NCBI GenBank assembly: GCA_963799455.1
Contig: CAWCXF010000001.1
Location: 119,524 to 183,523 of the forward strand
Reading direction: 5' to 3'
Source of the DNA: CAWCXF01 sp963799455
GTDB lineage: Bacteria; Pseudomonadota; Alphaproteobacteria; Rhodobacterales; Rhodobacteraceae
DNA: 64,000 bases
A program made the translations under genes and the position numbers. How positions within the stretch are numbered: the first letter of the stretch is position 1; every line of letters starts with the position of its first letter. Below, one piece after another: positions 40,812-49,327 of this stretch. A model generated the notes under the pieces. It searched no databases. It was given only the letters and a program-made list of their open reading frames with translations, and was not told where the DNA came from.

Positions 40812-43809
40812 GACGCCAATCCTCCTCCAGCCGACGCACGGGCACGCGGACCAGGTCCCGGTCGGAATAGGGAGCCGAGAGGGTCCCGCGGCATCGGCTC
40901 AGCTCACCCTGAAGGGAGCTCAGATCATGCCCGGCCCGGAGGGCCACCTCGGGATCGAGTCCTCCGAGGGCCGTTCGGTCCTCTCCCTCCATCTGCGCCG
41001 CGGCCACGGCCAGCCCGACGAGGACACGGTGATCGCCCACCCCTTCGCAGCCGAGCCGCTCGCCGAACCGCTCCAGGGCCACCGCGAGCCCCAGGGCGGC
41101 CTCCCTCAGGGAACGCCGCGCCTCCGCGAGCTCCGCCTGCCATGCGAACGACCATCCACCCTCGGGCGCCCGCACCAGGGCCAGCGCGCCGGGCCGCTCG
41201 GCCCAATGGATCGCCGCGCCCAGCTCGGCCGCCAGATCGTGGAGGGCCGCCAGGCTCGCCGCGTCGTGGGCGTCGATCGCCGGCCAGTCCAGCCGGATCC
41301 CGGACTCGCCTCCGCCCGCCAGCCCGATTGCGTCGAAGACCGACAGGCCATGGCTCCCAGGGGCGTGAAGGGCCTTCACGTAGGCGTCGAGCGCCTCGCG
41401 CCTTAAGCCCAGCTCCTCGGAGAGCCGCCGCCACTCCGCCTCGCCCGCGTCGGCCCGCCGATCCCACGCCGCGCCGAGCTGACGCAGGACGGACTGCCGG
41501 TCCGACTTGCTCGAATGGAGCTCCAGCACCGCGTCGGCGAGGCCGTGGGCCTCGAGCCGCCGGTGCACCACGTCGAGGGCCGCGGCCTTCTCGGCCACGA
41601 AGAGGACCGTCTTCCCATGCGCCAGGCAGTGCGCCATGAGGTTGGCGATGGTCTGACTCTTGCCGGTGCCGGGTGGGCCGATCACGACCATGTCGTGGCC
41701 TTCCTGAGCACCGATCACCGCGGCCAGCTGGGAGCTGTCGGCTGGCAGCGGCGTGAAGAGGTCCGCGGGGTCGATCCGGCCGTCGATCTCCTCGGGGCGC
41801 GGCATCCGCGGCGCGCCCGGGACCACGAAAGGTTGGTCGGGCTTGTCGATCAGGTGGCCCACGAGGCGGTTCGACCGAAGCTGGTCCGTTCGATCGACGA
41901 GATCCTTCCACATGAGGTACTTCGCGAAGGAGAAGGTCGAGAGCGCGATCTCCTCCACCACCTCGAAGCCCGGCACGTCGCGTACCAGCCGACGGACGCG
42001 ATCGAGGATGCGGGGCACGTCGAGGCCGGCCTCGTCGCGCGGCAGCTCGCCCTTGAGGTCGTCCGCGGCGATCCCCTGCTCGGCGAGCTTCTCCAAGAGC
42101 GTCAGGTTGAAGCGCACCTCGTCGCCCTGATGGCGGAGGCGGAACTCCGAGGAAGCCGAGGCCCGGCTCAGCGCGACCGGCACGAGGAGGAGCGGCGCGC
42201 GGTAGTCGCGCCTGTCCGACGGGGAGGGCTTCCACCGCAGGAAGCCCGCGGCGAGGAACAGCGTGTTGGTCCCGCCCTCGCTCAGATCGCTCTTGGCGCG
42301 GCGGAACAGCGTCGTGAGACGCGCGCGCATCTCCGCCCCGCCGAGGGGACTGCACAGCTCCGATCGGTCGAGCGCGTCGCCGACGAACCGTTCGTGGAGG
42401 TCGGCTCCGGTCTCGCGCCGGAAAAGCTCGGCGTCGCGCCCGCCCTCTGGGTTCTCGTCGGGCAGGCTCACGACGCGGAACGCCGCGCCCTCCGACAGCA
42501 TGTCCTCCAGCCGCGGGACGTCGTCGCAGCGCAGGGGCAGCGTCTGCTTCGTGTCGCCGAAGTTGAGGAGCCGGTTGCGCAGGCTGAGGTCGAGGAGCTT
42601 GCGCTGCCAGCGCTGGATGCGATCCGCGGGCGTCGCGGGGGCCGCCTCGTCCTCGACGTCGAGCGGGCTGCCTAGATCGGGCGGCGGCGCGAGCGAGGGC
42701 GCAGGGCTCGGCTCGTCGGGCTCGGTCTGGGCGGGCTCGGCCGATGCTGCGCCACGGTCGAGCCGCGCCAGGGGACGGATGCCCGCCGACCGGCAGCGTG
42801 CGACGTCCACGGCGAGGCGGAACTCGTGCTCGCGCTCCTCCGACAGGGCGGCCGTGGCCTCGCGCACCGCGCGGTCGAAACCCCCGGGCGGCGTCCGGGT
42901 CAGCAGCGTCGTCTCGAAGACCATGAACTCGCGGGCCGCGATGGCCTTTCGAAGCTCGATCACGTCCGCCACCTCAGCGCCCGCGAAGGTCTTCCTGCGA
43001 AGCCAGACACCCGCGAAGGCGTGACCCTCGGTGAAGATCGCTGCCGTATGTAGCCCCGCCGCCTCGAGCGCCCCGCAGATCAGCAACGTCGTGTCGAGGC
43101 AGGTGGCGAGCCCCTCTTCGGCGATCCGCCCCGGTCCGCGGATCTTCTGGCCGCTGCGCTCGAAGGAGGCGGGGGGCTCGGCATATTGCAGCCCCATGCC
43201 GCTGATCGCCGACCAGATCGCCGCTATGAGCGACCAGGCGCGCCCCAGGTCCCCGCTCTGGTAGCCATCCATGGCGTCCGACAGCCCGTGGGATCGCAGG
43301 GTCGCGCCGGCGGCCGTGAGGATCCGCGCCACCGCCGGGTGGTTCGGCTGCACGAAGGCCGCGAGGATCTGGGCCATCTCGTCGGCCCCGCCCCACTGGT
43401 CGCGTGCCAGCAGGTCCACGGGCCGACGGAGTACGGACGGCTCGCCGCCGGCCTCGTCGGTCAGGGTGAAGGTCAGCTCGCCCCGCTCCGCCTCGTCGAG
43501 CGCGTCGAGAAACGCCATGTCGAGCTCGACCGAGCGATCGGCGACCTCGACCTCCTCGCCAGGCTCCAGCGGTCCGACGTGCCAGCCCCGAGGCCGAAGG
43601 AACGCTGGATGCGCGGTGAGTCGCAGCGTCGAGGCAGGCAACCTATCCGCGCCGGCGTGGATGGTCAGGCTGCGGATGAGCGGGACGGAGTTCTGGAGCG
43701 AGGCGTAGGTGATCCGGGCGGCGGTGTCGGTTCTCGTCTCGATGCGATGATCGATGTCGGTGCCGGCCCCGAGCCGTCTCACAAGACCCCTGGGGTCGTG
43801 ATTGTTCAA
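40741..43809 (-). CDS. DUF4011/helicase-type defence protein, C-terminally truncated by IS6
   Basis: TTG 43809 has a good RBS (GGAGG, 5 bases). The surviving ~1000 residues include a transglutaminase-like domain with Cys at about 237 (EEGLATCLDTTLLICGALEA) and His at about 262 (FTEGHAFAGVWL). A DUF4011 segment follows from about residue 400 (RIQRWQRKLLDLSLRNRLLN, then FLRWKPSPSDRRDYRAPLLL), and the start of a superfamily-1 helicase with Walker A VVIGPPGTGKSQTIANLM near 710. Full-length relatives approach 2000 residues and end in more helicase motifs and a Vsr-type nuclease. These are missing; the last ~23 codons are IS6 end. Such proteins are found in anti-phage islands. Confidence 0.75.
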   Translation of the reverse strand: MNNHDPRGLVRRLGAGTDIDHRIETRTDTAARITYASLQNSVPLIRSLTIHAGADRLPASTLRLTAHPAFLRPRGWHVGPLEPGEEVEVADRSVELDMAFLDALDEAERGELTFTLTDEAGGEPSVLRRPVDLLARDQWGGADEMAQILAAFVQPNHPAVARILTAAGATLRSHGLSDAMDGYQSGDLGRAWSLIAAIWSAISGMGLQYAEPPASFERSGQKIRGPGRIAEEGLATCLDTTLLICGALEAAGLHTAAIFTEGHAFAGVWLRRKTFAGAEVADVIELRKAIAAREFMVFETTLLTRTPPGGFDRAVREATAALSEEREHEFRLAVDVARCRSAGIRPLARLDRGAASAEPAQTEPDEPSPAPSLAPPPDLGSPLDVEDEAAPATPADRIQRWQRKLLDLSLRNRLLNFGDTKQTLPLRCDDVPRLEDMLSEGAAFRVVSLPDENPEGGRDAELFRRETGADLHERFVGDALDRSELCSPLGGAEMRARLTTLFRRAKSDLSEGGTNTLFLAAGFLRWKPSPSDRRDYRAPLLLVPVALSRASASSEFRLRHQGDEVRFNLTLLEKLAEQGIAADDLKGELPRDEAGLDVPRILDRVRRLVRDVPGFEVVEEIALSTFSFAKYLMWKDLVDRTDQLRSNRLVGHLIDKPDQPFVVPGAPRMPRPEEIDGRIDPADLFTPLPADSSQLAAVIGAQEGHDMVVIGPPGTGKSQTIANLMAHCLAHGKTVLFVAEKAAALDVVHRRLEAHGLADAVLELHSSKSDRQSVLRQLGAAWDRRADAGEAEWRRLSEELGLRREALDAYVKALHAPGSHGLSVFDAIGLAGGGESGIRLDWPAIDAHDAASLAALHDLAAELGAAIHWAERPGALALVRAPEGGWSFAWQAELAEARRSLREAALGLAVALERFGERLGCEGVGDHRVLVGLAVAAAQMEGEDRTALGGLDPEVALRAGHDLSSLQGELSRCRGTLSAPYSDRDLVRVPVRRLEEDWRRGDVTLTGRRLRPGPRARRRRSP

Positions 43810-44117
43810 TGCCGCCTCCTCGCCGATCGTCCTGCGCCCTCAGGTTGTGTTTCGGGGAGGGACGTTACCGTCGGGTTTCAGCATGTCTACCACAAGCAGG
43901 AGATCGACGTTCCTGGGCGGGCCCTCTCGCGTTCAGGGCTGCTGTTAGATGTCACCGCAGGACGCATGTTTGATCTGACCCCCTGCGATAGAGGTTGAAC
44001 GAGTTGGGTCTTCGGTCGACGGCAAGGAAGTGCAAGGAAGTGCAAGGAAGGAGGTGTGTCGTCGCCTCAGTGTTTGGTCATAGCCCTAGATGCCGCATTC
44101 GAGGTAGTCTGTTCAAG
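43810..44117. other. Non-coding region left of the origin, with a 10-bp tandem repeat
   Basis: No gene is visible. GCAAGGAAGT is repeated three times head to tail at 44022-44051 (the last copy ends in G). It may be an accessory origin feature or chance; it does not match the iterons. Confidence 0.5.
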
Positions 44118-44138
44118 TTATCCACAGAGTTATCCACA
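44118..44138 (+). promoter_or_regulatory. Two DnaA boxes of the plasmid origin
   Basis: TTATCCACA occurs at 44118-44126 and again at 44130-44138, both perfect consensus DnaA boxes in the same orientation, 12 bp apart. They precede a stretch with repeated TGTTAAC and TGTGTTA and then the iterons, the usual order in iteron-type plasmid origins. Confidence 0.85.
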
Positions 44139-44227
44139 TGCCCCTGGTGTTAACTGTGTTAACCTTGTGTTACGGGTCTACGAACGCGGTTCAACCTACT
44201 GTGACTAGATGGTTATTTCCTTCTTCC

Positions 44228-44346
44228 GGTAACTGATAACACGAATTTGGGTAACCGTTAACACGAAGTTTGGTAACCGAAAACACGAATCTTGACTGTG
44301 GTAACCGAAAACACGAACTTCCTCTCATGGTAACCGAAAACACGAA
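44228..44346 (+). repeat. Five RepA-binding iterons (oriV)
   Basis: The 18-bp unit GGTAACCGAAAACACGAA occurs at 44272-44289, 44300-44317 and 44329-44346, with degenerate copies GGTAACTGATAACACGAA at 44228-44245 and GGTAACCGTTAACACGAA at 44250-44267. Spacing is 22, 22, 28 and 29 bp. The last copy covers codons 1-7 of repA, so initiator binding should also block repA expression. Confidence 0.88.
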
Positions 44347-45355
44347 CGAGCGGGCTCCTCTGCTCCCGGACCGTCATCCAGAGCATGCGGTGTTCATTTG
44401 CGACGTAGCCGATGCCGTCCTGAAGGACGTGATGCAGCACATGGAGCACCCGTTCTACGCGCTCTCGAAGCGGCCGGAGACCTCGGTCAAACGGTATCGC
44501 AACGGGGAGCACTGGCTCGAAATCACGCCTTCGGTCAAAGGGTTGGCGACAATCTACGACAAGGACATCTTGATCTACGCGATCAGCCAGATCATGGCCA
44601 AGCTCAGGCGCGGCGAGGTGGTGAGCCCTCGGGTGCGCATCAACGCGCGCGAGTTGCTCATCTTCGCTAACCGCGGCACTTCGGGGCGCGAGTACCAGAC
44701 CTTGATGGATGCTCTCGACCGCCTGGAGGGTACACGCATCCGCACCAACATCGTCACGGGCGACGAGGAGCAGATCGACGGCTTCGGCCTGATCGACGCA
44801 TCGTCCGTGCGGCGCAAGCACGGGCTCGACGGGCGGCTGATGTGGTGCGAGCTCATGCTGTCCAGCTGGGTCTTCAACGCGATCCGCAACGAGGAGGTGC
44901 TGACCCTCCACCGCGACTACTTTCGCCTTCGCAAGCCCATCGAGCGGCGCGTCTACGAGATCGCACGGAAGCACTGTGGGCAGCAGGCCTCCTGGCGGAT
45001 CTCGCTCGACAAGCTCCTCATGAAGACGGGCTCCCAGAGCCCGACCAAGCGGTTTCGACAAATGGTGCGGGCGCTCGCCCGGCACGACCATCTGCCGGAC
45101 TACCACGTGGCCTTCGACGCTGACGCCGACATGGTGGTGTTCACCAACCGCCAGTCTGCGCGCCCTGCCCTGCCCTGCAACGTCCCACAGCTCGATCCCG
45201 ACGTCTACGAGACCGCCCGCGCCTTGGCGCCCGGTTGGGACGTGCACCACATCGAGCGGGAGTGGCGCGCCTGGCTGCCCGAGCCGCCGCGCAACCCCGA
45301 GGCGGCATTTCTCGGCTTCTGCCGGAAGTATGGCACCCGGGGATATACCGGGTAA
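44327..45355 (+). CDS. repA: Plasmid replication initiator RepA (RPA family)
   Basis: 342 residues from the ATG at 44327. The frame is open to a TTG at 44270, but that adds only iteron-encoded sequence (VTENTN repeated). The body has the RPA-type initiator motifs PFYALSKRPETSVKRYRNGE, YDKDILIYAISQIMAKLRRG, YQTLMDALDRLEGTRIRTNI and FRLRKPIERRVYEIARKHCG, two winged-helix units that bind iterons. It recruits DnaA and helicase to the origin just upstream. Composition is a little less GC-rich than its surroundings. It defines the window as part of an extrachromosomal replicon or an integrated one. Confidence 0.93.
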   Translation: MVTENTNERAPLLPDRHPEHAVFICDVADAVLKDVMQHMEHPFYALSKRPETSVKRYRNGEHWLEITPSVKGLATIYDKDILIYAISQIMAKLRRGEVVSPRVRINARELLIFANRGTSGREYQTLMDALDRLEGTRIRTNIVTGDEEQIDGFGLIDASSVRRKHGLDGRLMWCELMLSSWVFNAIRNEEVLTLHRDYFRLRKPIERRVYEIARKHCGQQASWRISLDKLLMKTGSQSPTKRFRQMVRALARHDHLPDYHVAFDADADMVVFTNRQSARPALPCNVPQLDPDVYETARALAPGWDVHHIEREWRAWLPEPPRNPEAAFLGFCRKYGTRGYTG

Positions 45356-45655
45356 TTCGACCAACCGGGTGCTCGCGCTTATCGGGTTGCCGATGAGATG
45401 ACGAGAGCAGACCCGGTGACCATGCCTACCGGATATGATCTCTTGCCGGTCGAGCTTCGATGACTTGGGGTGCCGAATAATGTTATCAACCCGGTTACCT
45501 CGAACACCGTCTCTGCCATGGGATCGATCGCGTCGGCTTCGTGGCGCTCCGTCCCCGATAGGTATCCGGTCGTTAGGGTTGCAGAAACCACCAGGTGAAC
45601 GAGGAAACCCGATGATTTCTTGAACCGGGTTTCATCCTATATCGGATTTCTCCTG
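45347..45655. repeat. Degenerate ACCGGGT/ACCGGAT repeats, candidate centromere
   Basis: Copies in both orientations: 45347 (ACCGGGTAA), 45364 (ACCGGGTG), 45381 (ATCGGGTT), 45411 (ACCCGGT), 45428 (ACCGGATA), 45488 (AACCCGGTTACC), 45562 (TATCCGGT), 45605 (AAACCCGAT), 45622 (AACCGGGTTT) and 45640 (TATCGGATTT). Two more (AACCGGATAT, CACCGGGTG) lie upstream of parA at 46629-46655. Arrays around a parA operon are typical binding sites of its small DNA-binding partner. Confidence 0.6.
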
Positions 45656-45928
45656 ATACAGCGCCCAAGCTTCCTCGATGATGACGCCCTGGGTGACACC
45701 TCGGCGTCGCGCCTCGTCGGCGATGGCGTCCGAGACCTGGGGCATCACCTTGGCGTGCACCTGGCCGGTCCGGGGGCTCGGCCGGCGGCCGCGACGCCTG
45801 GTGGGCTCGCGTGACGCGAAGCCCAGGGTCTCGCCCGCCTGGTCCGCCCGCTCGGTTGCCTGTGGACTCCGATCCTTCTCGCGCGTGCGCAGCCGGCCGA
45901 GGTCGATGGAGAAGGGCTCGTCGCTCAC
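45632..45928 (-). CDS. Small ParB-like/ribbon-helix-helix partition partner
   Basis: 98 residues. A disordered basic N-terminal half (GETLGFASREPTRRRGRRPS) precedes a helical C-terminus (GQVHAKVMPQVSDAIADEAR, RRGVTQGVIIEEAWALYQEK) that fits a ribbon-helix-helix domain as in plasmid partition adaptors. Its ATG overlaps the parA stop (ATGA). It should bind the ACCGGGT repeats on both sides and link them to ParA, and probably represses the operon. Confidence 0.72.
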   Translation of the reverse strand: MSDEPFSIDLGRLRTREKDRSPQATERADQAGETLGFASREPTRRRGRRPSPRTGQVHAKVMPQVSDAIADEARRRGVTQGVIIEEAWALYQEKSDIG

Positions 45929-46590
45929 GCCGCCGCCCCCACCGTCAGGCGCTCGTAGACGGACCGGGCGAAGGCGCCCGCGTTCTCGATGGCGCCCGCC
46001 ATGTTGCCCTGGGCCGGCATCGTGCGCAGGTCGCCCCCGAACTCGAACAGCCCCGAATAGGCCGAGCGCTCCATGAGCGCGGGCGCGATCACGTCCACGC
46101 CCTGCGCCGCGAGCGAGCGCTCGATGCTGCTGTGCTGGCGCGAGCGGACGGCCTTGGTCATGGTGAAGACGACCGCGTGCGGGATGCGGCGATCGAGCGC
46201 CTCCTCCTCCTCGGCGATCAGCCGCAGCGCTCGCACCCCGATCGTGGCGTCGAGCGTCGTCGCGCGCATGGGGGTGATCACGAGGTCCGCCTGGCTGATC
46301 GCGCGTGAGACGAGGCGCGACGCGACGCCCTCGAGATCGACCACGACGATCTGGCCATCGCGGTCGTGCTCGCGGATCGCGCGGATGATGTCAGCCTCGC
46401 GCAAGTCGGACAGCATCGACATCCGAGAGGGTAGGGGCCCCCGCTCCGACCACAGGGTGAGCGAACGGTTGGGGTCGCAGTCCATGAGGACGCAGGAGGC
46501 GCCCGCATAGGCGAGTTCGGTCCCAAGAAGCACCGCGGTGGTGGACTTGCCGGCGCCCCCTTTGGGTGAGGCGATGACGATAGTGGGCAT
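45925..46590 (-). CDS. parA: Plasmid partitioning ATPase ParA
   Basis: 221 residues from the ATG at 46590, chosen for its RBS (GGAGGA, 5 bases); the frame is open further upstream. The deviant Walker A PKGGAGKSTTAVLLG is at residues about 8-22, with DCDPNRS (A' motif), VVVDLEGVAS (Walker B) and VFTMTKAVRSRQ later. This is the short ParA class without an N-terminal regulatory domain, which pairs with small ribbon-helix-helix partners. It segregates plasmid copies over the nucleoid. The par operon converges on repA with the repeat array between. Confidence 0.93.
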   Translation of the reverse strand: MPTIVIASPKGGAGKSTTAVLLGTELAYAGASCVLMDCDPNRSLTLWSERGPLPSRMSMLSDLREADIIRAIREHDRDGQIVVVDLEGVASRLVSRAISQADLVITPMRATTLDATIGVRALRLIAEEEEALDRRIPHAVVFTMTKAVRSRQHSSIERSLAAQGVDVIAPALMERSAYSGLFEFGGDLRTMPAQGNMAGAIENAGAFARSVYERLTVGAAA

Positions 46591-46655
46591 GACGTCCTCC
46601 AATGACTCGGTTGATCCGATGACCTTGCTAACCGGATATTCTGCCACACCGGGTG

Positions 46656-47328
46656 GCCGAGATGACCGGCCCCCTTCCTTGAGCCCGAATTACATCACGC
46701 GAACCGGCTCCTGCTCTCTGCGTAGGATTGGAGATCGTGCATGTGCGCCATCAGCCGGGTCAGGTCATGAGCCCGCAGGTGCGGCGCGATCCGGCGGTGC
46801 TCCTGTCAAGTCCACAAGTCGCGTTCGCTGGGGTCGGAGGCGGCGCACTGGTCATTCGGCGCGCTACGAACCGGCCCCGGAGCGCTGCGCGGGGCTGCCT
46901 GTAGGCGGGCTCCAGCTTCGGCACTGACGGGATCGTGGCGCTCGGCCGAGGCCTCAGGGTATGGGACCCCCTCACCGGTGCCGACGTCCCGGTGGACCTG
47001 GCCAACAACGAACTCATTCGGGGTGGACGGCCCGCGACGAACTCGAGCGAGCGGGGCAGGGGGGGGCGGCCAGTCATCGACCCCGTCGTCCCCGCCGAGG
47101 TCTCGGTCGCCGTCCATCGTTTTGAGGGTCTCGACGCCTTCGCCCGGCCACCATCTCCTCTGGGAGACTGCGTTCCTGACCGGCCGGGCGACGCTCGCTC
47201 ACCGTCGCCTGAGGGCACGGGCCGATGCCGCTGCCAGGCCTCACCATGAGCGCCCGCCACGCGGCGTGCGGCTGAGAAGCCCTCATCCGCGGTCGGGTGG
47301 TCGAGCGTCCTGGCCGGGCCGCGGGATC
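46656..47328. other. 673-bp stretch with no firmly recognisable gene
   Basis: Two protein-like bits stand out but cannot be assigned: on the minus strand around 46692-46796, RRIAPHLRAHDLTRLMAHMH followed by DLQSYAESRSRF and a stop; on the plus strand from about 46935, RGLRVWDPLTGADVPVDLAN. Both are short and flanked by broken frames, so they are probably remnants. Confidence 0.4.
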
Positions 47329-47400
47329 AGAACGGGCTGTCGGTGCTGCCGTCGAAACGCTCGGGGTTGCGGCGCATCGCCTCCTCGATCACCGCGACGA
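47329..47400 (-). pseudogene. C-terminal stub of an unidentified protein cut by IS5
   Basis: On the minus strand the last codons before a stop at 47329 read VAVIEEAMRRNPERFDGSTD then SPF. They run directly into the IS5 left end at 47401, so the gene was truncated by that insertion. The family is unknown. Confidence 0.4.
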
Positions 47401-48449
47401 GGCTCTGTTGCACGGAACGCCTGAAGGCCGAGCTTCCCCTTTCCCCGCGGCGGTCAGCCGACGGGTCGTGTGACGGGGATGCCGAGCGCGGTATAGCGGT
47501 TGAGGATGGCGATGCGGACTTGGAGTTCGGCGGTCTGGCGGTCGAAGTCGCGGGCCATGAGCTTTTGCCCGAGGAGCTTCATGCAGTTCATCTTGGTCTC
47601 GGCGCGGCTTCGGCGGTGGTATCCGCTCCATCGGCGCCAGATCGTGCGGCCGAGGCGCTTGATGGCGCGCAGAGCCTCGTTCCTCGCTTCTACGCCGGGG
47701 CTGTCCTTCTCCCAAGGCTTGGCATTTCGCCGGGGCGGGATGACAGCGTCCGCGCCGCGGTTCGCGATGGCGTCGCGGCAGCCGCGGGTGTCGTAGGCGC
47801 CGTCGGCGGTGACCGAGACGATTGGCTCGTTTGCTGGGATCTGGCCGAGCAGGTCCGGTAGCACAGGCCCATCGCCGACGCCGCTGCCGGTGATCTCGAC
47901 CGCGCGGACCTCGAGTGTCACCTCGTCGACGGCGAGGTGGACCTTTCGCCAGATCCGTCTGCGCGCCCCGCCATGCTTGCGCGCGTGCCATTCCCCCTCG
48001 CCTCGGACCTTGATGCCCGTGCTGTCCACGAGCAGGTGCAGCGGGCCGCCGCTGCCCCGGTAGGGCAGCTGAACGGCCAAGGTCTTCTGCCGTCGGCAGA
48101 GCGTCGAGAAGTCCGGCACCGGCCAGTCGAGCCCCGCGAACTTCAGAAGGCTCGCGACGAAGCCGGTCGTCTGGCGAAGCGGCAGGCCGAACAGCACCTT
48201 GATCGTCAGGCAAGCCTGGATCGCGGCGTCGCTGTAGACCGGCTGGCCGCCGCGCTTGCCCGATGGCGCCGCGTGCCAGGGCGTCGAAGGGTCGAACCAG
48301 ACGGTCAGCGATCCACGCTCACGCAGCGACGCGTTGTAGGCGGACCAGTTCAGGGTGCGGTAGCGCGTCGGGGCAGGCTTGGACATGACGCCCAGCTATG
48401 CCGCTGGACCGGCAATGTGAATCCCAGGCAGGCTTCGTGCAACAAGGCC
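47401..48449 (-). mobile_element. IS5-family (IS427-like) element
   Basis: The left end GGCTCTGTTGCACGGAACGCC and the reverse complement of the right end GGCCTTGTTGCACGAAGCC form imperfect terminal repeats, here given as 18-20-bp matches. The 1.05-kb element carries one intact transposase. It cuts off the last residues of the Rieske protein gene on its right and an unknown gene on its left. A remnant of a related copy lies at 18006-18142. Confidence 0.85.
47454..48386 (-). CDS. IS5-family transposase
   Basis: 310 residues. N-terminal DUF772-like part (PVYSDAAIQACLTIKVLFGL, DWPVPDFSTLCRRQKTL) and a DDE core: LHLLVDSTGIKVRGEGEW (Asp), VSVTADGAYDTRGCRDAI (Asp) and WSGYHRRSRAETKMNCMKLL (Glu). 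No lesion; ATG 48386 is well placed near the right end. Probably functional. Confidence 0.94.
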   Translation of the reverse strand: MSKPAPTRYRTLNWSAYNASLRERGSLTVWFDPSTPWHAAPSGKRGGQPVYSDAAIQACLTIKVLFGLPLRQTTGFVASLLKFAGLDWPVPDFSTLCRRQKTLAVQLPYRGSGGPLHLLVDSTGIKVRGEGEWHARKHGGARRRIWRKVHLAVDEVTLEVRAVEITGSGVGDGPVLPDLLGQIPANEPIVSVTADGAYDTRGCRDAIANRGADAVIPPRRNAKPWEKDSPGVEARNEALRAIKRLGRTIWRRWSGYHRRSRAETKMNCMKLLGQKLMARDFDRQTAELQVRIAILNRYTALGIPVTRPVG

Positions 48450-49327
48450 CCCCCGCGCACCCGTACGTCGAAGCGCGGCTGCGGCGCCGTGGAGGGGCCG
48501 TCGAGCACGCGGCCGGTCCCGAGGCAGTAGCGCGAGCCGTGCCAGGGGCAGACCAGCCCGCCGTCCAGCACCCAGCCCTCGTCGAGCGGCCCGCCCATGT
48601 GCGAGCAGCGCGAGCCCATGGCGTGGACCCGCCCGCGATGGCGCACGAGCGCCACGCCGACCTCGGCTCGCGCGGCCTCGTCCCACACCGCGACGCGGCG
48701 CGGCCGGTCCTCCTCCAGCTCGCCCAGCGCGATCACCGGCACGAAGCCGCGCGGCTCGGGCGAGCGGTCGGCCTGGTCCACGCCCACGCGGCGGCGGTAG
48801 ACGAGGTGGCCGCCGAGATAGGCGCCCGCCATCATCGTCGCCCAGCCGGTCGCGCTCAACGCGCGGCCCGCCCTGCGGCGGCCGCGGCGGCGCAGGGCGA
48901 GCGAGCCCAGGTTGAGGGCAAGCGCGGTGGAGTTCAGCGCCGCGTGCACGAGCCCGGTGCGCCGGTCGCGCCCGTGGACCTGGCGCCAGTCGGCCAGGCC
49001 CGTCGCGGCGGCGGCGACCGCGCCGGCCGAGCCCGCCCCGAGGGCGATGTCGGCGGCGCGAGCCGTGCGCGGGTCGCGGCTGAGCCCCAGCGTCTCGGCC
49101 GTGTCGAGCGCGAAAGCGAGCGTCCAGCCGCCGATCGGAAGCGTCACCAGGACGGGGTGCAGCGGGTGCCCGAGCCAGGTCCCATGCAGCGCGTTCTGGA
49201 TGGGCTTGGCCGCGGTCCCGGTGGGATGCAGGGCCAGTGAGGCGACGTTCGCGACCTTGTAGGCGGGCGCGTCGAGGCGCTCGGCCGCCTCGATCGCGCC
49301 GGTCAGACGCTCGGTGGCTTCGTTCAT
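48350..49327 (-). CDS. DUF2231-Rieske fusion protein, C-terminus replaced by IS5 end
   Basis: The N-terminal ~180 residues form a DUF2231 membrane domain (GTWLGHPLHPVLVTLPIGGW, four helices). The C-terminal half is a Rieske domain with both ligand pairs, CSHMGG and CPWHGSRYCL. The domain carries a [2Fe-2S] cluster and probably passes electrons at the membrane. The natural end is just after DVRVRGG; from 48449 on the frame reads IS5 sequence, adding ~33 foreign residues. All cluster ligands survive, so it may still work. It is coupled by ATGA to the metallohydrolase gene upstream. Confidence 0.82.
   Translation of the reverse strand: MNEATERLTGAIEAAERLDAPAYKVANVASLALHPTGTAAKPIQNALHGTWLGHPLHPVLVTLPIGGWTLAFALDTAETLGLSRDPRTARAADIALGAGSAGAVAAAATGLADWRQVHGRDRRTGLVHAALNSTALALNLGSLALRRRGRRRAGRALSATGWATMMAGAYLGGHLVYRRRVGVDQADRSPEPRGFVPVIALGELEEDRPRRVAVWDEAARAEVGVALVRHRGRVHAMGSRCSHMGGPLDEGWVLDGGLVCPWHGSRYCLGTGRVLDGPSTAPQPRFDVRVRGGALLHEACLGFTLPVQRHSWASCPSLPRRATAP

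Noticed and set aside
44022..44051. GCAAGGAAGT x3 as additional iterons
   Set aside because: No similarity to the RepA iterons and too short; kept only as a tandem repeat.
46935..47249. Plus-strand frame with VWDPLTGADVPVDL
   Set aside because: The start looks protein-like, but the rest is Arg/Pro-rich noise; no gene call.
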